From assembly GCA_045125655.1 (NCBI GenBank), contig JBGVNP010000063.1:1-64000 (forward strand): DNA of 64,000 nt, written 5' to 3'. The translations under genes and the position numbers were made by a program. Positions 1-9,480 of the stretch are shown here, piece after piece. Under the pieces are notes generated by a model that made no database searches, was not told the origin of the DNA, and was given only the letters and a program-made list of their open reading frames with translations. Origin of the DNA: RGIG4608 sp045125655 (GTDB lineage: Bacteria > Bacillota > Clostridia > Oscillospirales > CAG-272). Positions within the stretch are counted from its first letter, which is position 1. Every line of letters starts with the position of its first letter.

Positions 1-66
1 CTTGATTTCTGGATCAGCTGTGAGTCGTCCACATAATACGACTTTGTTGAGATTAAGGTTTGACAT
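1..66 (-). CDS. ssb: Single-stranded DNA-binding protein, N-terminal fragment
   Basis: Only the first 22 codons lie in the window; the gene continues past the left edge. The translation begins MSNLNLNKVVLCGRLTADPE, the typical first beta strand of a bacterial SSB OB fold (N-K-V-x-L-x-G-R-L-T-x-D-P-E). SSB coats single-stranded DNA during replication, recombination and repair. The start ATG (minus, 66-64) has a GGAAGG ribosome binding site 8-9 bases upstream. Family assignment is strong despite the short length, because the whole motif is present at the expected place. The leader is listed separately and is unusual. Confidence 0.85.
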   Translation of the reverse strand, partial: MSNLNLNKVVLCGRLTADPEIK

Positions 67-262
67 TTTGTTTACCTTCCTTTTCTTAAAGTTTCATATA
101 TTCTTCAAGCCCTATAGGCGTGAATCCTCGGGAAATGCTGCCCCCCCACCCACCCCGTCGGGGGGCGCATGGGGGTAAGGAGTTTTTGCTACAACATCAG
201 ATAGCAAAAAACAGAACAAATAGCCAACTTTTTTTAGTTAGTACCTGTTAAGTTAGATTATA
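67..262 (-). promoter_or_regulatory. ssb promoter and structured, G-rich leader
   Basis: On the minus strand an extended -10 (TGTTATAAT, hexamer at plus 257-262) with a TTGAAA -35 at plus 282-287 (spacing 19) would start ssb transcription near 250. The resulting leader of about 185 nt contains a perfect 9-bp hairpin (arms 183-191 and 202-210) and, at 141-175, a striking GC island in an otherwise AT-rich region. The minus strand there carries G4, G3 and G7 runs separated by single T residues, which fits a quadruplex motif. The plus strand has G6 and G5 runs, and CCCC-GTC-GGGG can also form a hairpin. What it does is unknown; the structure is read directly, any role is inference. Confidence 0.45.
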
Positions 263-297
263 ACATTAAGAATTAATAATTTTTCAACTAAAATCTC

Positions 298-326
298 TTT
301 TCAAATCTGAAAAAATATGGTATAAT
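298..326 (+). promoter_or_regulatory. Sigma-A-type promoter for the lipoprotein gene at 356
   Basis: An extended -10 TGGTATAAT (hexamer 321-326) lies 17 bp after a weaker -35 TTTTCA (298-303). The -10 ends 29 bases before the ATG. Confidence 0.55.
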
Positions 327-355
327 AAAACGATTAAAAAATTTGGAGAAATAAT

Positions 356-1495
356 ATGAAATTCTTAAAGCAATCGCTTATTATACTGCTTATAGTAAGT
401 ATGCTGTTTTCGTGCGAGTTTTTTGTGCCCAACGGCACCGATAACAGCACAGGAAACGGAAGTGGCAGTACTTCATCTACTACTATACCTACAATCAATC
501 CGACAACAACCAATCCGACAACAACCAAGCCAACCACTACTAATCCTAAGGATGAACCGACATTCGATCCCGATGCTGACGTTCTGCCCAAACCCGCAAC
601 AGACCCATATGCAAATGTTTCAGAAGATGATTTTTATAAAAACTATACTCCTGCCACAAGCTATTGGGATGCATACTATAGAACGCTTCACAACTTGATG
701 TCGGGTTCTATTGATGATCAGGATCAAGAGCCGACCATATCGGACTATCAGCCAATGGAAAACGGACTTTTTGTAAGAAATACAAGCGCACTCTATTCAT
801 CCGACGGAAATATATATTATGTGATTGATGCTAACGGAAATATCGTCAATAAGATATATAAAGGCGCCGCCTACGTTACACTTGAAGAGGTAGCGGCATA
901 TGTCTTTGCCTTCGGTGACGTACCCGCCAACTATGACGATTATAAATACACAAAGCCAACGAGCAGTCCTTGGGGAAAATACTTAAGAGTCAATAACACA
1001 TATTTTTCGGGAAACACATCCAAATACCCGTATGAGCCGGTGCTGCCCGATATTTCGGGATGCGGAGGAAGTCTTGATTACTATGAAATAGATATCGGCA
1101 CAACAGGAACTGATTGCGATCCAAGATATACTCCCGCAATTTACAATAACGGCAGTAAAATAGAACGCGGTGCGGCTCGTATTGTTTATACCCGATATGA
1201 TAAAAACGGAAATGAGATAATCGAACTTGACGAAAAATATCTTTTCTATACCTATAACCACTATAATGATTTCCAAGAATATCTTAATTATGAAGGTGGT
1301 TGGGGAGAGATGTTCGGCAATATAACGGGCGGTGGAACTATTTCAAGCAAATACGATTATAATCCCACGCCCTATGTTAAGGTTGTCAGAAGAAATCTCT
1401 TCATATCAAATGTATCACAAACTGCCAAGGTTGAGATCGTTTACCTCACCTTCATTTACTTTGATAAAAAATATTATTACGAAAATGTAGCTTAA
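356..1495 (+). CDS. Putative secreted lipoprotein of unknown function
   Basis: A 379-residue protein with a lipoprotein signal: a charged start, a hydrophobic core and the lipobox L-F-S-C with the lipidated Cys at residue 20. A Thr/Pro linker follows (about residues 42-65), built from tandem 15-bp DNA repeats (496-510, 511-525 and a diverged third copy 526-540) that encode N-P-T-T-T-like units. The remaining globular part is rich in Tyr, Asp and Asn, as in many Gram-positive surface proteins, and I recognise no catalytic motif. The start has a GGAG site (345-348). The M32 carboxypeptidase gene follows after 9 bases, so the two are probably cotranscribed. Lipoprotein: confident. Function: unknown. 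Confidence 0.75.
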   Translation: MKFLKQSLIILLIVSMLFSCEFFVPNGTDNSTGNGSGSTSSTTIPTINPTTTNPTTTKPTTTNPKDEPTFDPDADVLPKPATDPYANVSEDDFYKNYTPATSYWDAYYRTLHNLMSGSIDDQDQEPTISDYQPMENGLFVRNTSALYSSDGNIYYVIDANGNIVNKIYKGAAYVTLEEVAAYVFAFGDVPANYDDYKYTKPTSSPWGKYLRVNNTYFSGNTSKYPYEPVLPDISGCGGSLDYYEIDIGTTGTDCDPRYTPAIYNNGSKIERGAARIVYTRYDKNGNEIIELDEKYLFYTYNHYNDFQEYLNYEGGWGEMFGNITGGGTISSKYDYNPTPYVKVVRRNLFISNVSQTAKVEIVYLTFIYFDKKYYYENVA

Positions 1496-1504
1496 GGAGA
1501 AATT

Positions 1505-3007
1505 ATGAATTTACAGGAAGCAATTAAAGAATTATATAATTGGCAATCAAAGCTTAGCGCATATAACCACGCGATGTCCATAATTTATTATGACGGCTCA
1601 ACAGTTGCTCCAAAAAAGACCGCAGCAAACCGCGGACATGCATTGGGTATTCTCAGTGAGGAAGCATATAATCTTACGACCAACGATAAAACTGTTGAGA
1701 TGCTTGAATTTCTTGATGCTCATAAGGATGAGCTTGAAGAAAAGGAGCAGAGAATAGTATACCTTGCCTATAAGGGAATGAAGGAAATGAAAAAAATTCC
1801 CATCGAGGATTATATCGCATATCAGGCACTTCTTGTTGAGGCGGACGACGTGTGGCATACCGCGAAGGAAACCGATGATTTTGAGCTTTTCCGCCCCTAT
1901 CTTGAAAAGATGTTTGAATATAACAAGAAATTTGCAAAATATTGCGCTCCCGAAAAGCACCCATATGATTATTGCCTTGATCAGTATGAAAAGGGCTTGA
2001 CAATGGAAAAATGCGACGAGTTTTTTGCAACTCTTAAGTCAAAAATAGTTCCTCTTATAAAGAAGATCGGCGAAGCACAGCAGGTTGACGATTCTTGCAT
2101 CCACGGTGATTTTGATGAGCTTGCACAAGAAAAATTTTCTCTTAAACTTATGGAGATAATGGGTATCGACCTCGGTATCTGCGGACTCGGTACTACCGAG
2201 CATCCCTTCACAACAAGCATCGGTTCTCACTACGATGTAAGAATCACCACCAACTACGATAGAACAAATTTCGCATCCTCAATGTTCAGTGTTATCCACG
2301 AGGGCGGACACGCACTTTACGATATGAACTCTGCAGATGATTACGCTTATACATACCTCGACGGTGGTGTTTCTATGGGAATTCACGAAAGCCAGAGCCG
2401 TTTCTATGAGAATCTTCTCGGAAGAAGTGAAGCGTTTGTAAATTACGTTTTCCCCAAGGTGTGCGAGTGTTTTCCCGAGCAGATGAAGGGCTATAGCGCA
2501 AACGATATGTATAAAGCAATAAATCTTGTAACCCCCTCACTGATCAGAACCGAGGCAGACGAGGTGACGTATTGCTTGCACGTAATGATCCGCTACGAGC
2601 TTGAAAAGAGAGTTATGAGCAACGAGCTTGAAGTAAAAGACCTTGCAAGTGAGTGGAAAAAGCTCTATAAGGAATATCTCGGTGTTGACGTACCCAATGA
2701 CCGCGAGGGCGTTCTTCAGGATAGCCACTGGTCGGGTGGTAGCGTTGGATATTTCCCATCCTATGCACTTGGCTCTGCTTACGGTGCACATCTTCTTTCA
2801 AAGATGCGTGAAAGCATTGATGTTGAAAAATGCCTCTCAGAAGGTAATTTTGCACCCATAAACGAATGGAATAGAGAACACATTTGGAAATACGGATGCC
2901 TTAAAAATCCCGATGAGCTTTTAGAAAGCGCCCTCGGCGAAAAATTCGATCCTACCTATTTTACAAATTATCTTGAAGAAAAATACTCCAAGATTTATAA
3001 TCTTTAA
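1505..3007 (+). CDS. Thermostable carboxypeptidase 1, M32 family (carboxypeptidase Taq-like)
   Basis: A 500-residue cytoplasmic zinc metallocarboxypeptidase that removes C-terminal residues from peptides. The zinc motif HEXXH is seen as HEGGH at residues 265-269, and the family's second motif HESQSRFYEN starts at residue 294, its Glu295 being the third zinc ligand. The length matches M32 enzymes (about 500) and there is no signal peptide. The ribosome site AAGGAG overlaps the end of the preceding lipoprotein gene, 9 bases away, so the pair looks like one operon ending in the hairpin at 3013-3042. Family assignment is strong; the physiological substrate is not visible. Confidence 0.95.
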   Translation: MNLQEAIKELYNWQSKLSAYNHAMSIIYYDGSTVAPKKTAANRGHALGILSEEAYNLTTNDKTVEMLEFLDAHKDELEEKEQRIVYLAYKGMKEMKKIPIEDYIAYQALLVEADDVWHTAKETDDFELFRPYLEKMFEYNKKFAKYCAPEKHPYDYCLDQYEKGLTMEKCDEFFATLKSKIVPLIKKIGEAQQVDDSCIHGDFDELAQEKFSLKLMEIMGIDLGICGLGTTEHPFTTSIGSHYDVRITTNYDRTNFASSMFSVIHEGGHALYDMNSADDYAYTYLDGGVSMGIHESQSRFYENLLGRSEAFVNYVFPKVCECFPEQMKGYSANDMYKAINLVTPSLIRTEADEVTYCLHVMIRYELEKRVMSNELEVKDLASEWKKLYKEYLGVDVPNDREGVLQDSHWSGGSVGYFPSYALGSAYGAHLLSKMRESIDVEKCLSEGNFAPINEWNREHIWKYGCLKNPDELLESALGEKFDPTYFTNYLEEKYSKIYNL

Positions 3008-3012
3008 AAACG

Positions 3013-3042
3013 AATCCCACCTTCACTGAAGGTGGGATTTTT
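3013..3042. terminator. Bidirectional intrinsic terminator
   Basis: A 13-bp stem (arms 3013-3025 and 3027-3039) with almost no loop, followed by T residues, lies between the converging M32 peptidase and HAD phosphatase genes. A/T runs on both sides suit termination in both directions. Confidence 0.85.
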
Positions 3043-3051
3043 ATGCTTTAA

Positions 3052-3960
<909 letters not shown>

Positions 3961-4074
3961 GGATTTTTCCTCCTAAAAACAAATTTATCCAACTAATTAT
4001 AACCTAAAAATTGCCATTTTTCAAGAGGTTTGTGAAAAATTCTTGATTTTATTGCGATTTTTCAGAAAAAATGT

Positions 4075-4103
4075 TTGCAAAATGTGCAAATATATAGTAT
4101 AAT
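4075..4103 (+). promoter_or_regulatory. Promoter of the DHH-surE operon
   Basis: TTGCAA (4075-4080), 17 bp, TATAAT (4098-4103). The ATG at 4107 lies only 3 bases after the -10 and would be upstream of the transcription start, which supports the ATG at 4134 as the real start of the first gene. Confidence 0.75.
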
Positions 4104-4133
4104 ATAATGATAAAGTATGAAAGGAAATATAAA

Positions 4134-5066
4134 ATGTTTAATAAGATCATAGAAACAATAAAAAAATATGATAGAATAATCATACATAGACATTCCAATC
4201 CCGACGGTGACGCCATCGGCTCACAGGTTGGACTTAAAAATATACTCAAAGAGAATTTCCCCGAAAAGGAGATATATGCGGTTGGAGATGCCTCAAAGCG
4301 TTACGGATTTGTTGAGGATTGTGAAACTGATGCCATCCCCGATGAGTATTATAAGGGCGCGCTCGCATTCGTTCTTGATACAAGCGCAACCTCTCTCATT
4401 TCAGATGATAGATATAAGACTGCAGATACAGTTATCAAGATGGATCACCACATTTTCTGTGAGCAGTTTGCAGACATCGAGTGTATTGATACAAGCTTTG
4501 AATCTTGCTGCGGACTTATCGCAATGTTTGCAATGCAAACGGGATTGACGGTAACGCCCCTCGCCGCAAAGGCACTCTATACGGGTATGATAACCGACTC
4601 AGGACGTTTCCGCTACGATTCCACAAGTGCGCAGACCTTCAAGGTAGCGTCATTCCTTATGGAGCAAAAATTCAGCACAAACGATATATACTCAAATCTT
4701 TATTCCGATGAGCTTTCATCGGTACAACTTAGAGCTAAATTCATACTTAAGATAAATAAGACCGAGGCACCTGTTTCCTATATCTATACTACTCTCGAAG
4801 AAGCAAATAGCTATAATGCAGATATATTTGCTATTTCTCGCGGAATGGTAAATACTATGAGTGATATAAAGGGAATAGATATCTGGGCAAATTTCACAGA
4901 AACCGAAAACGGCGTGCTTTGCGAGATTCGTTCAAGCAAATATAACATCAACCTCATCGCAGTAAAATACGGCGGTGGCGGACATGCCAAGGCAAGCGGT
5001 GCAACAGTAAAGGATAGAGCCGCAGCAATGGCTATGCTTGACGACCTCATCGCATTAACAAAATAG
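4134..5066 (+). CDS. DHH/DHHA1 phosphoesterase, NrnA-like (first copy)
   Basis: A 310-residue protein of the bifunctional oligoribonuclease/pAp-phosphatase (NrnA) type. Visible motifs: H-x-x-P-D-G-D-A-I-G-S (His20, Asp24, Asp26), Asp82, the name-giving D-H-H at 104-106, and a C-terminal DHHA1 glycine-rich G-G-G-G-H-A-x-A-S-G. These coordinate two manganese ions. NrnA enzymes degrade short RNAs and 3',5'-pAp. The start at 4134 is set by the AAAGGA site and by the promoter position. A paralogue follows after 15 bases and then surE. Family is certain; whether the substrate is nanoRNA, pAp or a cyclic-dinucleotide product such as pApA or pGpG is open. Confidence 0.92.
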   Translation: MFNKIIETIKKYDRIIIHRHSNPDGDAIGSQVGLKNILKENFPEKEIYAVGDASKRYGFVEDCETDAIPDEYYKGALAFVLDTSATSLISDDRYKTADTVIKMDHHIFCEQFADIECIDTSFESCCGLIAMFAMQTGLTVTPLAAKALYTGMITDSGRFRYDSTSAQTFKVASFLMEQKFSTNDIYSNLYSDELSSVQLRAKFILKINKTEAPVSYIYTTLEEANSYNADIFAISRGMVNTMSDIKGIDIWANFTETENGVLCEIRSSKYNINLIAVKYGGGGHAKASGATVKDRAAAMAMLDDLIALTK

Positions 5067-5081
5067 AGAAAGGAAGCGAAT

Positions 5082-6065
5082 ATGACAAATTACGAAGCAA
5101 AAAAGCAAATACTTGATAAAATCAAGGAATATAATAAAATAATTATTTTCCGTCATTTCCGTCCCGACGGTGATGCAGTTGGCTCAACAAAGGGCTTGCG
5201 CGAGATCTTGCGCCTTACGTATCCTGAAAAGGAGATAAAGCTCCTTAATGCAGATTATTCAAATTATCTTGAATTTCTTGGCGGTGAGGACGATCCAATG
5301 CCCGATGAATACTATGCAGATGCTCTCGGACTTGTACTTGACACGGGAACTGAAGATAGAATTTCAAATAAAAAATACGTCCTTTGTAAGGAGCTTGTAA
5401 AAATAGACCATCATATTGTTGATAAGCATTACGGAGATTATCATTGGGTAATCGAGGAAAAATCCTCAACCTGTGAAATGATTGCAGAGTTTTACGATAC
5501 CTTCAAGGACGAGCTTAAGATAGATGCAACTGCCGCTACCTATATTTACTGCGGTATGGTTACCGATAGCGGACGCTTCCGCTTCCGTGACGTTTCGGGC
5601 GATACACTCCGCTATGCAGGACTTATGCTTGATCAGGGTGTTAATACCGATCTTCTTTATGCTAACCTCTATCTTAAGGAATTCCACGAATTTAAATTTG
5701 AATCCTACGCTCACGAAAAAATGGAGATGACTGAAAACGGACTTGTGTATCTTTACGTTGATAAAGATATGCAGGAAAAGTTCGCTCTCACAAACGAGCA
5801 GGCGTCTGCTTCAGTTAGCTTTATGGATTCCATTCGCGGCTCAATTATCTGGATAGCATTTATTGACAATGCAGATGGCTCGATTCGTGTAAGACTCCGT
5901 TCACGCTTTGTGCCCGTAAATCCATTGGCAGAGAAGTATCGCGGTGGCGGTCACGAATGTGCATGTGGTGCAACACTTTATAGCAAGGAAGAGATGCAGC
6001 AGTTCATTGCTGACGCAGATGCACTTATTAAGGAATATAAAGAGAATAACGAGGGCTGGTTATGA
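5082..6065 (+). CDS. DHH/DHHA1 phosphoesterase, NrnA-like (second copy)
   Basis: A 327-residue paralogue of the preceding gene with the same architecture: H-F-R-P-D-G-D-A-V-G-S (His25, Asp29, Asp31), a D-H-H motif and a C-terminal G-G-G-H-E-C-A-C-G-A DHHA1 loop. Both copies keep the metal ligands, so both look active. They have diverged strongly in the linker, which suggests separate substrates rather than a recent duplication. The ribosome site GAAAGGAAG precedes the ATG. The stop overlaps the surE start (ATGA, 6062-6065), so translation is coupled to surE, itself a nucleotidase. Confidence 0.92.
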   Translation: MTNYEAKKQILDKIKEYNKIIIFRHFRPDGDAVGSTKGLREILRLTYPEKEIKLLNADYSNYLEFLGGEDDPMPDEYYADALGLVLDTGTEDRISNKKYVLCKELVKIDHHIVDKHYGDYHWVIEEKSSTCEMIAEFYDTFKDELKIDATAATYIYCGMVTDSGRFRFRDVSGDTLRYAGLMLDQGVNTDLLYANLYLKEFHEFKFESYAHEKMEMTENGLVYLYVDKDMQEKFALTNEQASASVSFMDSIRGSIIWIAFIDNADGSIRVRLRSRFVPVNPLAEKYRGGGHECACGATLYSKEEMQQFIADADALIKEYKENNEGWL

Positions 6066-6787
6066 GATTTCTTATAGTTAACGATGACGGTATTGAAGCC
6101 CTTGGCATCAAGCTCCTCGCACAGTGGGCAAAGCAATATGGCGAGGTAACGGTCGTTGCTCCCAAGGTCGAGCAGAGCGGCAAAAGCCACGCGATTGACT
6201 TTATTAACCCCATTGAAATTAAAAGAGTTGATTTTATGGAAGGCGTTGAGGCGTGGTCAATGGCATCTACCCCCGCCGATTGTGTGCGCTTTGCCGTTTT
6301 TGGACTCCATAGACAGTACGATATTGTGCTTTCAGGTATCAACCGCGGAGCAAATATGAGCGGTGACATTATCTATTCGGGAACAATGGGCGCGATCTTT
6401 GAAGCAGGTAATCAGCACCATAGAGGAATAGCATTCTCCACCACTCCCAATAATCTTGAAGGTGCGGCAAAATATCTTGACGAAGCATATAACTATATAA
6501 TCAATAATAACCTCTTTAATTATTCCGACCTTTATAATGTAAACATTCCCGAAGAAGTAAAGGGAATTAAGATAACAAAGCAGGGCGACGGATACTTCTC
6601 CGATGCATTCCATCAGATTGATGAAACCACTTATACTCAATACGGCGAGCTTATCGCAGATACCTGTCCCGATGACGTAACACGCGATACAGTAGCGTTC
6701 GGTCAAGGTTTTATTTCGGTAACTCCAATGACAAAAGAGCGCACCGACCTCGTGGCATTCGAAAAGCTCAAGGATAAAAACCTATAA
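6062..6787 (+). CDS. surE: 5'-nucleotidase SurE
   Basis: A 241-residue survival protein SurE, a metal-dependent phosphatase acting on nucleoside 5'- and 3'-monophosphates. The N-terminal V-N-D-D-G-I (Asp8, Asp9) and the later S-G-I-N-R-G-A-N and Y-S-G-T-M-G-A motifs are diagnostic. It overlaps the second DHH gene by 4 bases. A cluster of two nanoRNA/pAp-type phosphoesterases followed by a nucleotidase suggests a nucleotide-salvage function, which is inference. Confidence 0.95.
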   Translation: MRFLIVNDDGIEALGIKLLAQWAKQYGEVTVVAPKVEQSGKSHAIDFINPIEIKRVDFMEGVEAWSMASTPADCVRFAVFGLHRQYDIVLSGINRGANMSGDIIYSGTMGAIFEAGNQHHRGIAFSTTPNNLEGAAKYLDEAYNYIINNNLFNYSDLYNVNIPEEVKGIKITKQGDGYFSDAFHQIDETTYTQYGELIADTCPDDVTRDTVAFGQGFISVTPMTKERTDLVAFEKLKDKNL

Positions 6788-6804
6788 ATCAATATAACAA
6801 AAAT

Positions 6805-6832
6805 AGCAGGGAATACACCCTGCTGTTTTTTT
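6805..6832 (+). terminator. Terminator of the DHH-surE operon
   Basis: A 7-bp stem AGCAGGG/CCCTGCT (6805-6811 and 6818-6824) is followed by a run of seven T. Confidence 0.85.
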
Positions 6833-6845
6833 ATCTAAAAGAAAA

Positions 6846-6878
6846 AAATATCCCCTTGCCCGAAGGCAAGGGGTTTTA
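6846..6878 (-). terminator. Terminator of the ABC transporter/lipoprotein operon
   Basis: A 9-bp stem CCCCTTGCC/GGCAAGGGG (6852-6860 and 6865-6873) with a CGAA loop. Read on the minus strand it is followed by a T-rich run (plus 6842-6851), fitting the end of the operon whose last gene stops at 6906. Confidence 0.8.
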
Positions 6879-6905
6879 TATATTAAAGTAAATCTTTAAT
6901 AAAAA

Positions 6906-9458
6906 TTAGTTTTCCCAAGAAAGGTCCAAAATTGTAATGCGGTCCTTGTTACCACTCTGTGCGGTGGGGCAGTTATTAACAACCTCAATTGTGAAATTGC
7001 CTGTAATAGCTGTTTCAAGAACCCATTCTTCTGTCCAAACAACGTACTTATCATTATTTTTATCTACAGTTCTTGCAACAACCTTTTCATATTTTGTATC
7101 AGTAGCAAGATCTGTGATAGTAATTGTTATGGAAAGCTCTGTGTCAGTGAACATCTTTGTGTATTTAAGTGTCAACTTAGAAATACCGCCTGCAAGTGTA
7201 GGAGATGTAAGCTTACCAGGATTACTTGTATGACCAGTAAGGCAAGGTGCCTTGTAGGTATTATCAGGACCAATAACAGCAAACTGGGGATTTGAATTAG
7301 CAGACGCAGGATCACCAGGCATACCAGCCTGAATAGCAGCATTTACAGTAGTCCAACCATTAGCTGTAGTGAAAGTTTTTGTGTAGGAAGAATCACCATT
7401 TGCATTAGTTGTCTGAATTGTATTAAAGTCAGCACTATTGCTTGAGGAAGCGGGAGTATCAACAACGTCATCACCGCTTACAGGAGGATCGATAGGATCC
7501 TCACCACCGTCTACGGGAGGAGTAACTGTGCCTGTAGAATCAGCAGCATAGAAGGAAAGCTCGAAGAGAGCGCTGCTAGCAGGAGCATATGCACTCCAGT
7601 TGCCCTTTTCTTCATACCATTCAATGTAAAGTCCGCGACCTACGTTCTTTACATAGTAAACACCTGTTGCTTTTTCTTCAAGAACCCAAGTTTTATTATT
7701 ACCTTGGTCATTGAAAGAAGAATAGCTATCAGCCAAAGCAAGTACGGAACCTGTAACGGATGTGAATGTGTAAGAGCCGTCTTCGTTAACTGTTACTACC
7801 CAAGTTTCAGCGTCTGTAAGACCTTCAAAACCTGCGGAAACGTCAACACCAAGGTTATATAAATTGTTGTAACCTGTCTTAGTTGCAGACAAAGCCATAT
7901 TGTAAGTAGGAGCTACGATGTAAACTTTGTCACCTGTCTTAAGAGATGTAAGAGCGTCGGGGTTAGCAACGGGAGGAACGTAGTTAGGATCCTTTTCGCC
8001 GCAAGAACAAGAACCGTTTACAAAATTATGTGTATGAGTGGGAGGAGTAACCTCACCATCAGCAGGAATGAGTCTTGCGGGATACTGTGTGCCAGAGTTG
8101 AGCTGATCCTTATAATATGCACCGGACAAGCTCATAGTTGTATAAGTTGTACCCTTGTTTGTATAAGAACCGGGGAAGAATGTATCGGACTGACCATCGA
8201 TTTCTGCATATGCTTCGATAATACCATTATTTGCGTCATATTTCCAAACTGTTATAGCAGTTTCATCAAGCGTAAAGTGAGCGCCTGCATAACCGTTGGA
8301 CTTAAGATATGCTTCGATATTTACATATGTCTTAACATCACCGTTATTGAAGTAGATGTTGTAACCACCCTCAACTACTTCAAAATAGATATTAACTGCT
8401 GCTGAAAGATCATCTGTTGTATCAAGATAAGAACTCTTTTCAGCATCCAAAGAACCGTTGAAGTAAAGTGTACCTGCAGGAATTGTCATGTACAACTTGT
8501 ATGCCTTATCTACTTCGGGAGCTGTGTATGTAGGTGTAACAACAGGATCATCACCACCGTTGCCACCGTTACCGCCATTGAGGTCTTCATCAGAAAGTGC
8601 TGTATAAACGTCAATGGTCAAAATACGAACCTGCTTTGTGATACCTGTAGACTGGAATACGTCAACGGGACCATCAAGGAAGAGAATTGTGAGAACTGCA
8701 CCGTCGCGATTGAATGTTGCGCCTTCAACTACCATGTTGTCAAAGCCCTGAACATAGTCCTTGCCGTCAGCAGTTACGTAATCATCAAATGTGATTACAA
8801 TCTTTCTCATACCCTTAGATTCAATTTTAACAGTTGAACCAACGTAAACTCTTGCAGCATAATTCTTTGTTTGGTCATAGCAGTCAGTAGAGCTGCTTGC
8901 CTTATCGTTAGTAAATGTGATACCGTTAGCAGCATAAACCATCTGTGTCGTAGAATAGCTTGCTCTATTTGTTGTTCCTGTCATTTCAAGAGTTGCCTTG
9001 CCACCAACAATAACGGGTGCGGGAACCTTAAGAGTGTGTTCAACTTTATCAGTTGATGTGCCATCGGGAGCTGTGATTGTAGCTGTAAGTGTGTAGGTAA
9101 GATCCTCGGAAACGCTTTCGGGAACCTTAACTGTAATCTTTTTACCAGCGAAAATGTCACTATCGGACTTGGGAACGTAATCAACGATCTGGATAGCGTC
9201 GTTATCTACTGTCCAAGTGATTGTGTATGTACCGTCCTTAACTGTAAGAACAGTAAGAAGGTCATAATCGTTCTTTGTTTCGGGAACTGCTATGTCCTTA
9301 GTGGGGTAGAGTTCGGGGTGAACTGTCTTAAGATATGACTTTGCGTTAGAAAAGTCATAAGAGGGAGTGGGTGTGGGTTCATTGCCCTGTTGCTGGCAAG
9401 ATGCAAGCACACCGAGGCAAAGAATCAAGATAAGAATGATACTTAAAATTCTTTTCAT
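6906..9458 (-). CDS. Large multidomain surface lipoprotein with Ig-like region
   Basis: An 850-residue lipoprotein with lipobox L-A-S-C (Cys21). After a Pro/Thr linker comes a region of about 100 residues (roughly 50-150) resembling atypical bacterial Ig-like domains. It is followed by two or three beta-rich domains, a short H-T-H-N-F-V-N-G-S-C-S-C-G repeat-like segment (near residue 480) seen in surface proteins of gut Clostridia, a Gly/Asn linker near 300 and a Pro/Asp-rich linker near 660. The C-terminal beta-rich domain is probably a binding module. No catalytic motif is recognised. The start has AAGGAG 7 bases upstream. It is the last gene of the ABC importer operon, 22 bases after the nuclease lipoprotein, so capture of extracellular substrate is a reasonable guess. 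Confidence 0.75.
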   Translation of the reverse strand: MKRILSIILILILCLGVLASCQQQGNEPTPTPSYDFSNAKSYLKTVHPELYPTKDIAVPETKNDYDLLTVLTVKDGTYTITWTVDNDAIQIVDYVPKSDSDIFAGKKITVKVPESVSEDLTYTLTATITAPDGTSTDKVEHTLKVPAPVIVGGKATLEMTGTTNRASYSTTQMVYAANGITFTNDKASSSTDCYDQTKNYAARVYVGSTVKIESKGMRKIVITFDDYVTADGKDYVQGFDNMVVEGATFNRDGAVLTILFLDGPVDVFQSTGITKQVRILTIDVYTALSDEDLNGGNGGNGGDDPVVTPTYTAPEVDKAYKLYMTIPAGTLYFNGSLDAEKSSYLDTTDDLSAAVNIYFEVVEGGYNIYFNNGDVKTYVNIEAYLKSNGYAGAHFTLDETAITVWKYDANNGIIEAYAEIDGQSDTFFPGSYTNKGTTYTTMSLSGAYYKDQLNSGTQYPARLIPADGEVTPPTHTHNFVNGSCSCGEKDPNYVPPVANPDALTSLKTGDKVYIVAPTYNMALSATKTGYNNLYNLGVDVSAGFEGLTDAETWVVTVNEDGSYTFTSVTGSVLALADSYSSFNDQGNNKTWVLEEKATGVYYVKNVGRGLYIEWYEEKGNWSAYAPASSALFELSFYAADSTGTVTPPVDGGEDPIDPPVSGDDVVDTPASSSNSADFNTIQTTNANGDSSYTKTFTTANGWTTVNAAIQAGMPGDPASANSNPQFAVIGPDNTYKAPCLTGHTSNPGKLTSPTLAGGISKLTLKYTKMFTDTELSITITITDLATDTKYEKVVARTVDKNNDKYVVWTEEWVLETAITGNFTIEVVNNCPTAQSGNKDRITILDLSWEN

Positions 9459-9480
9459 AATAACTCCTTATTATTTTGTT

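Noticed and set aside
4107..4133. Upstream ATG of the first DHH gene
   Set aside because: It lies 3 bases from the -10 box, upstream of the expected transcription start, and lacks a ribosome site.
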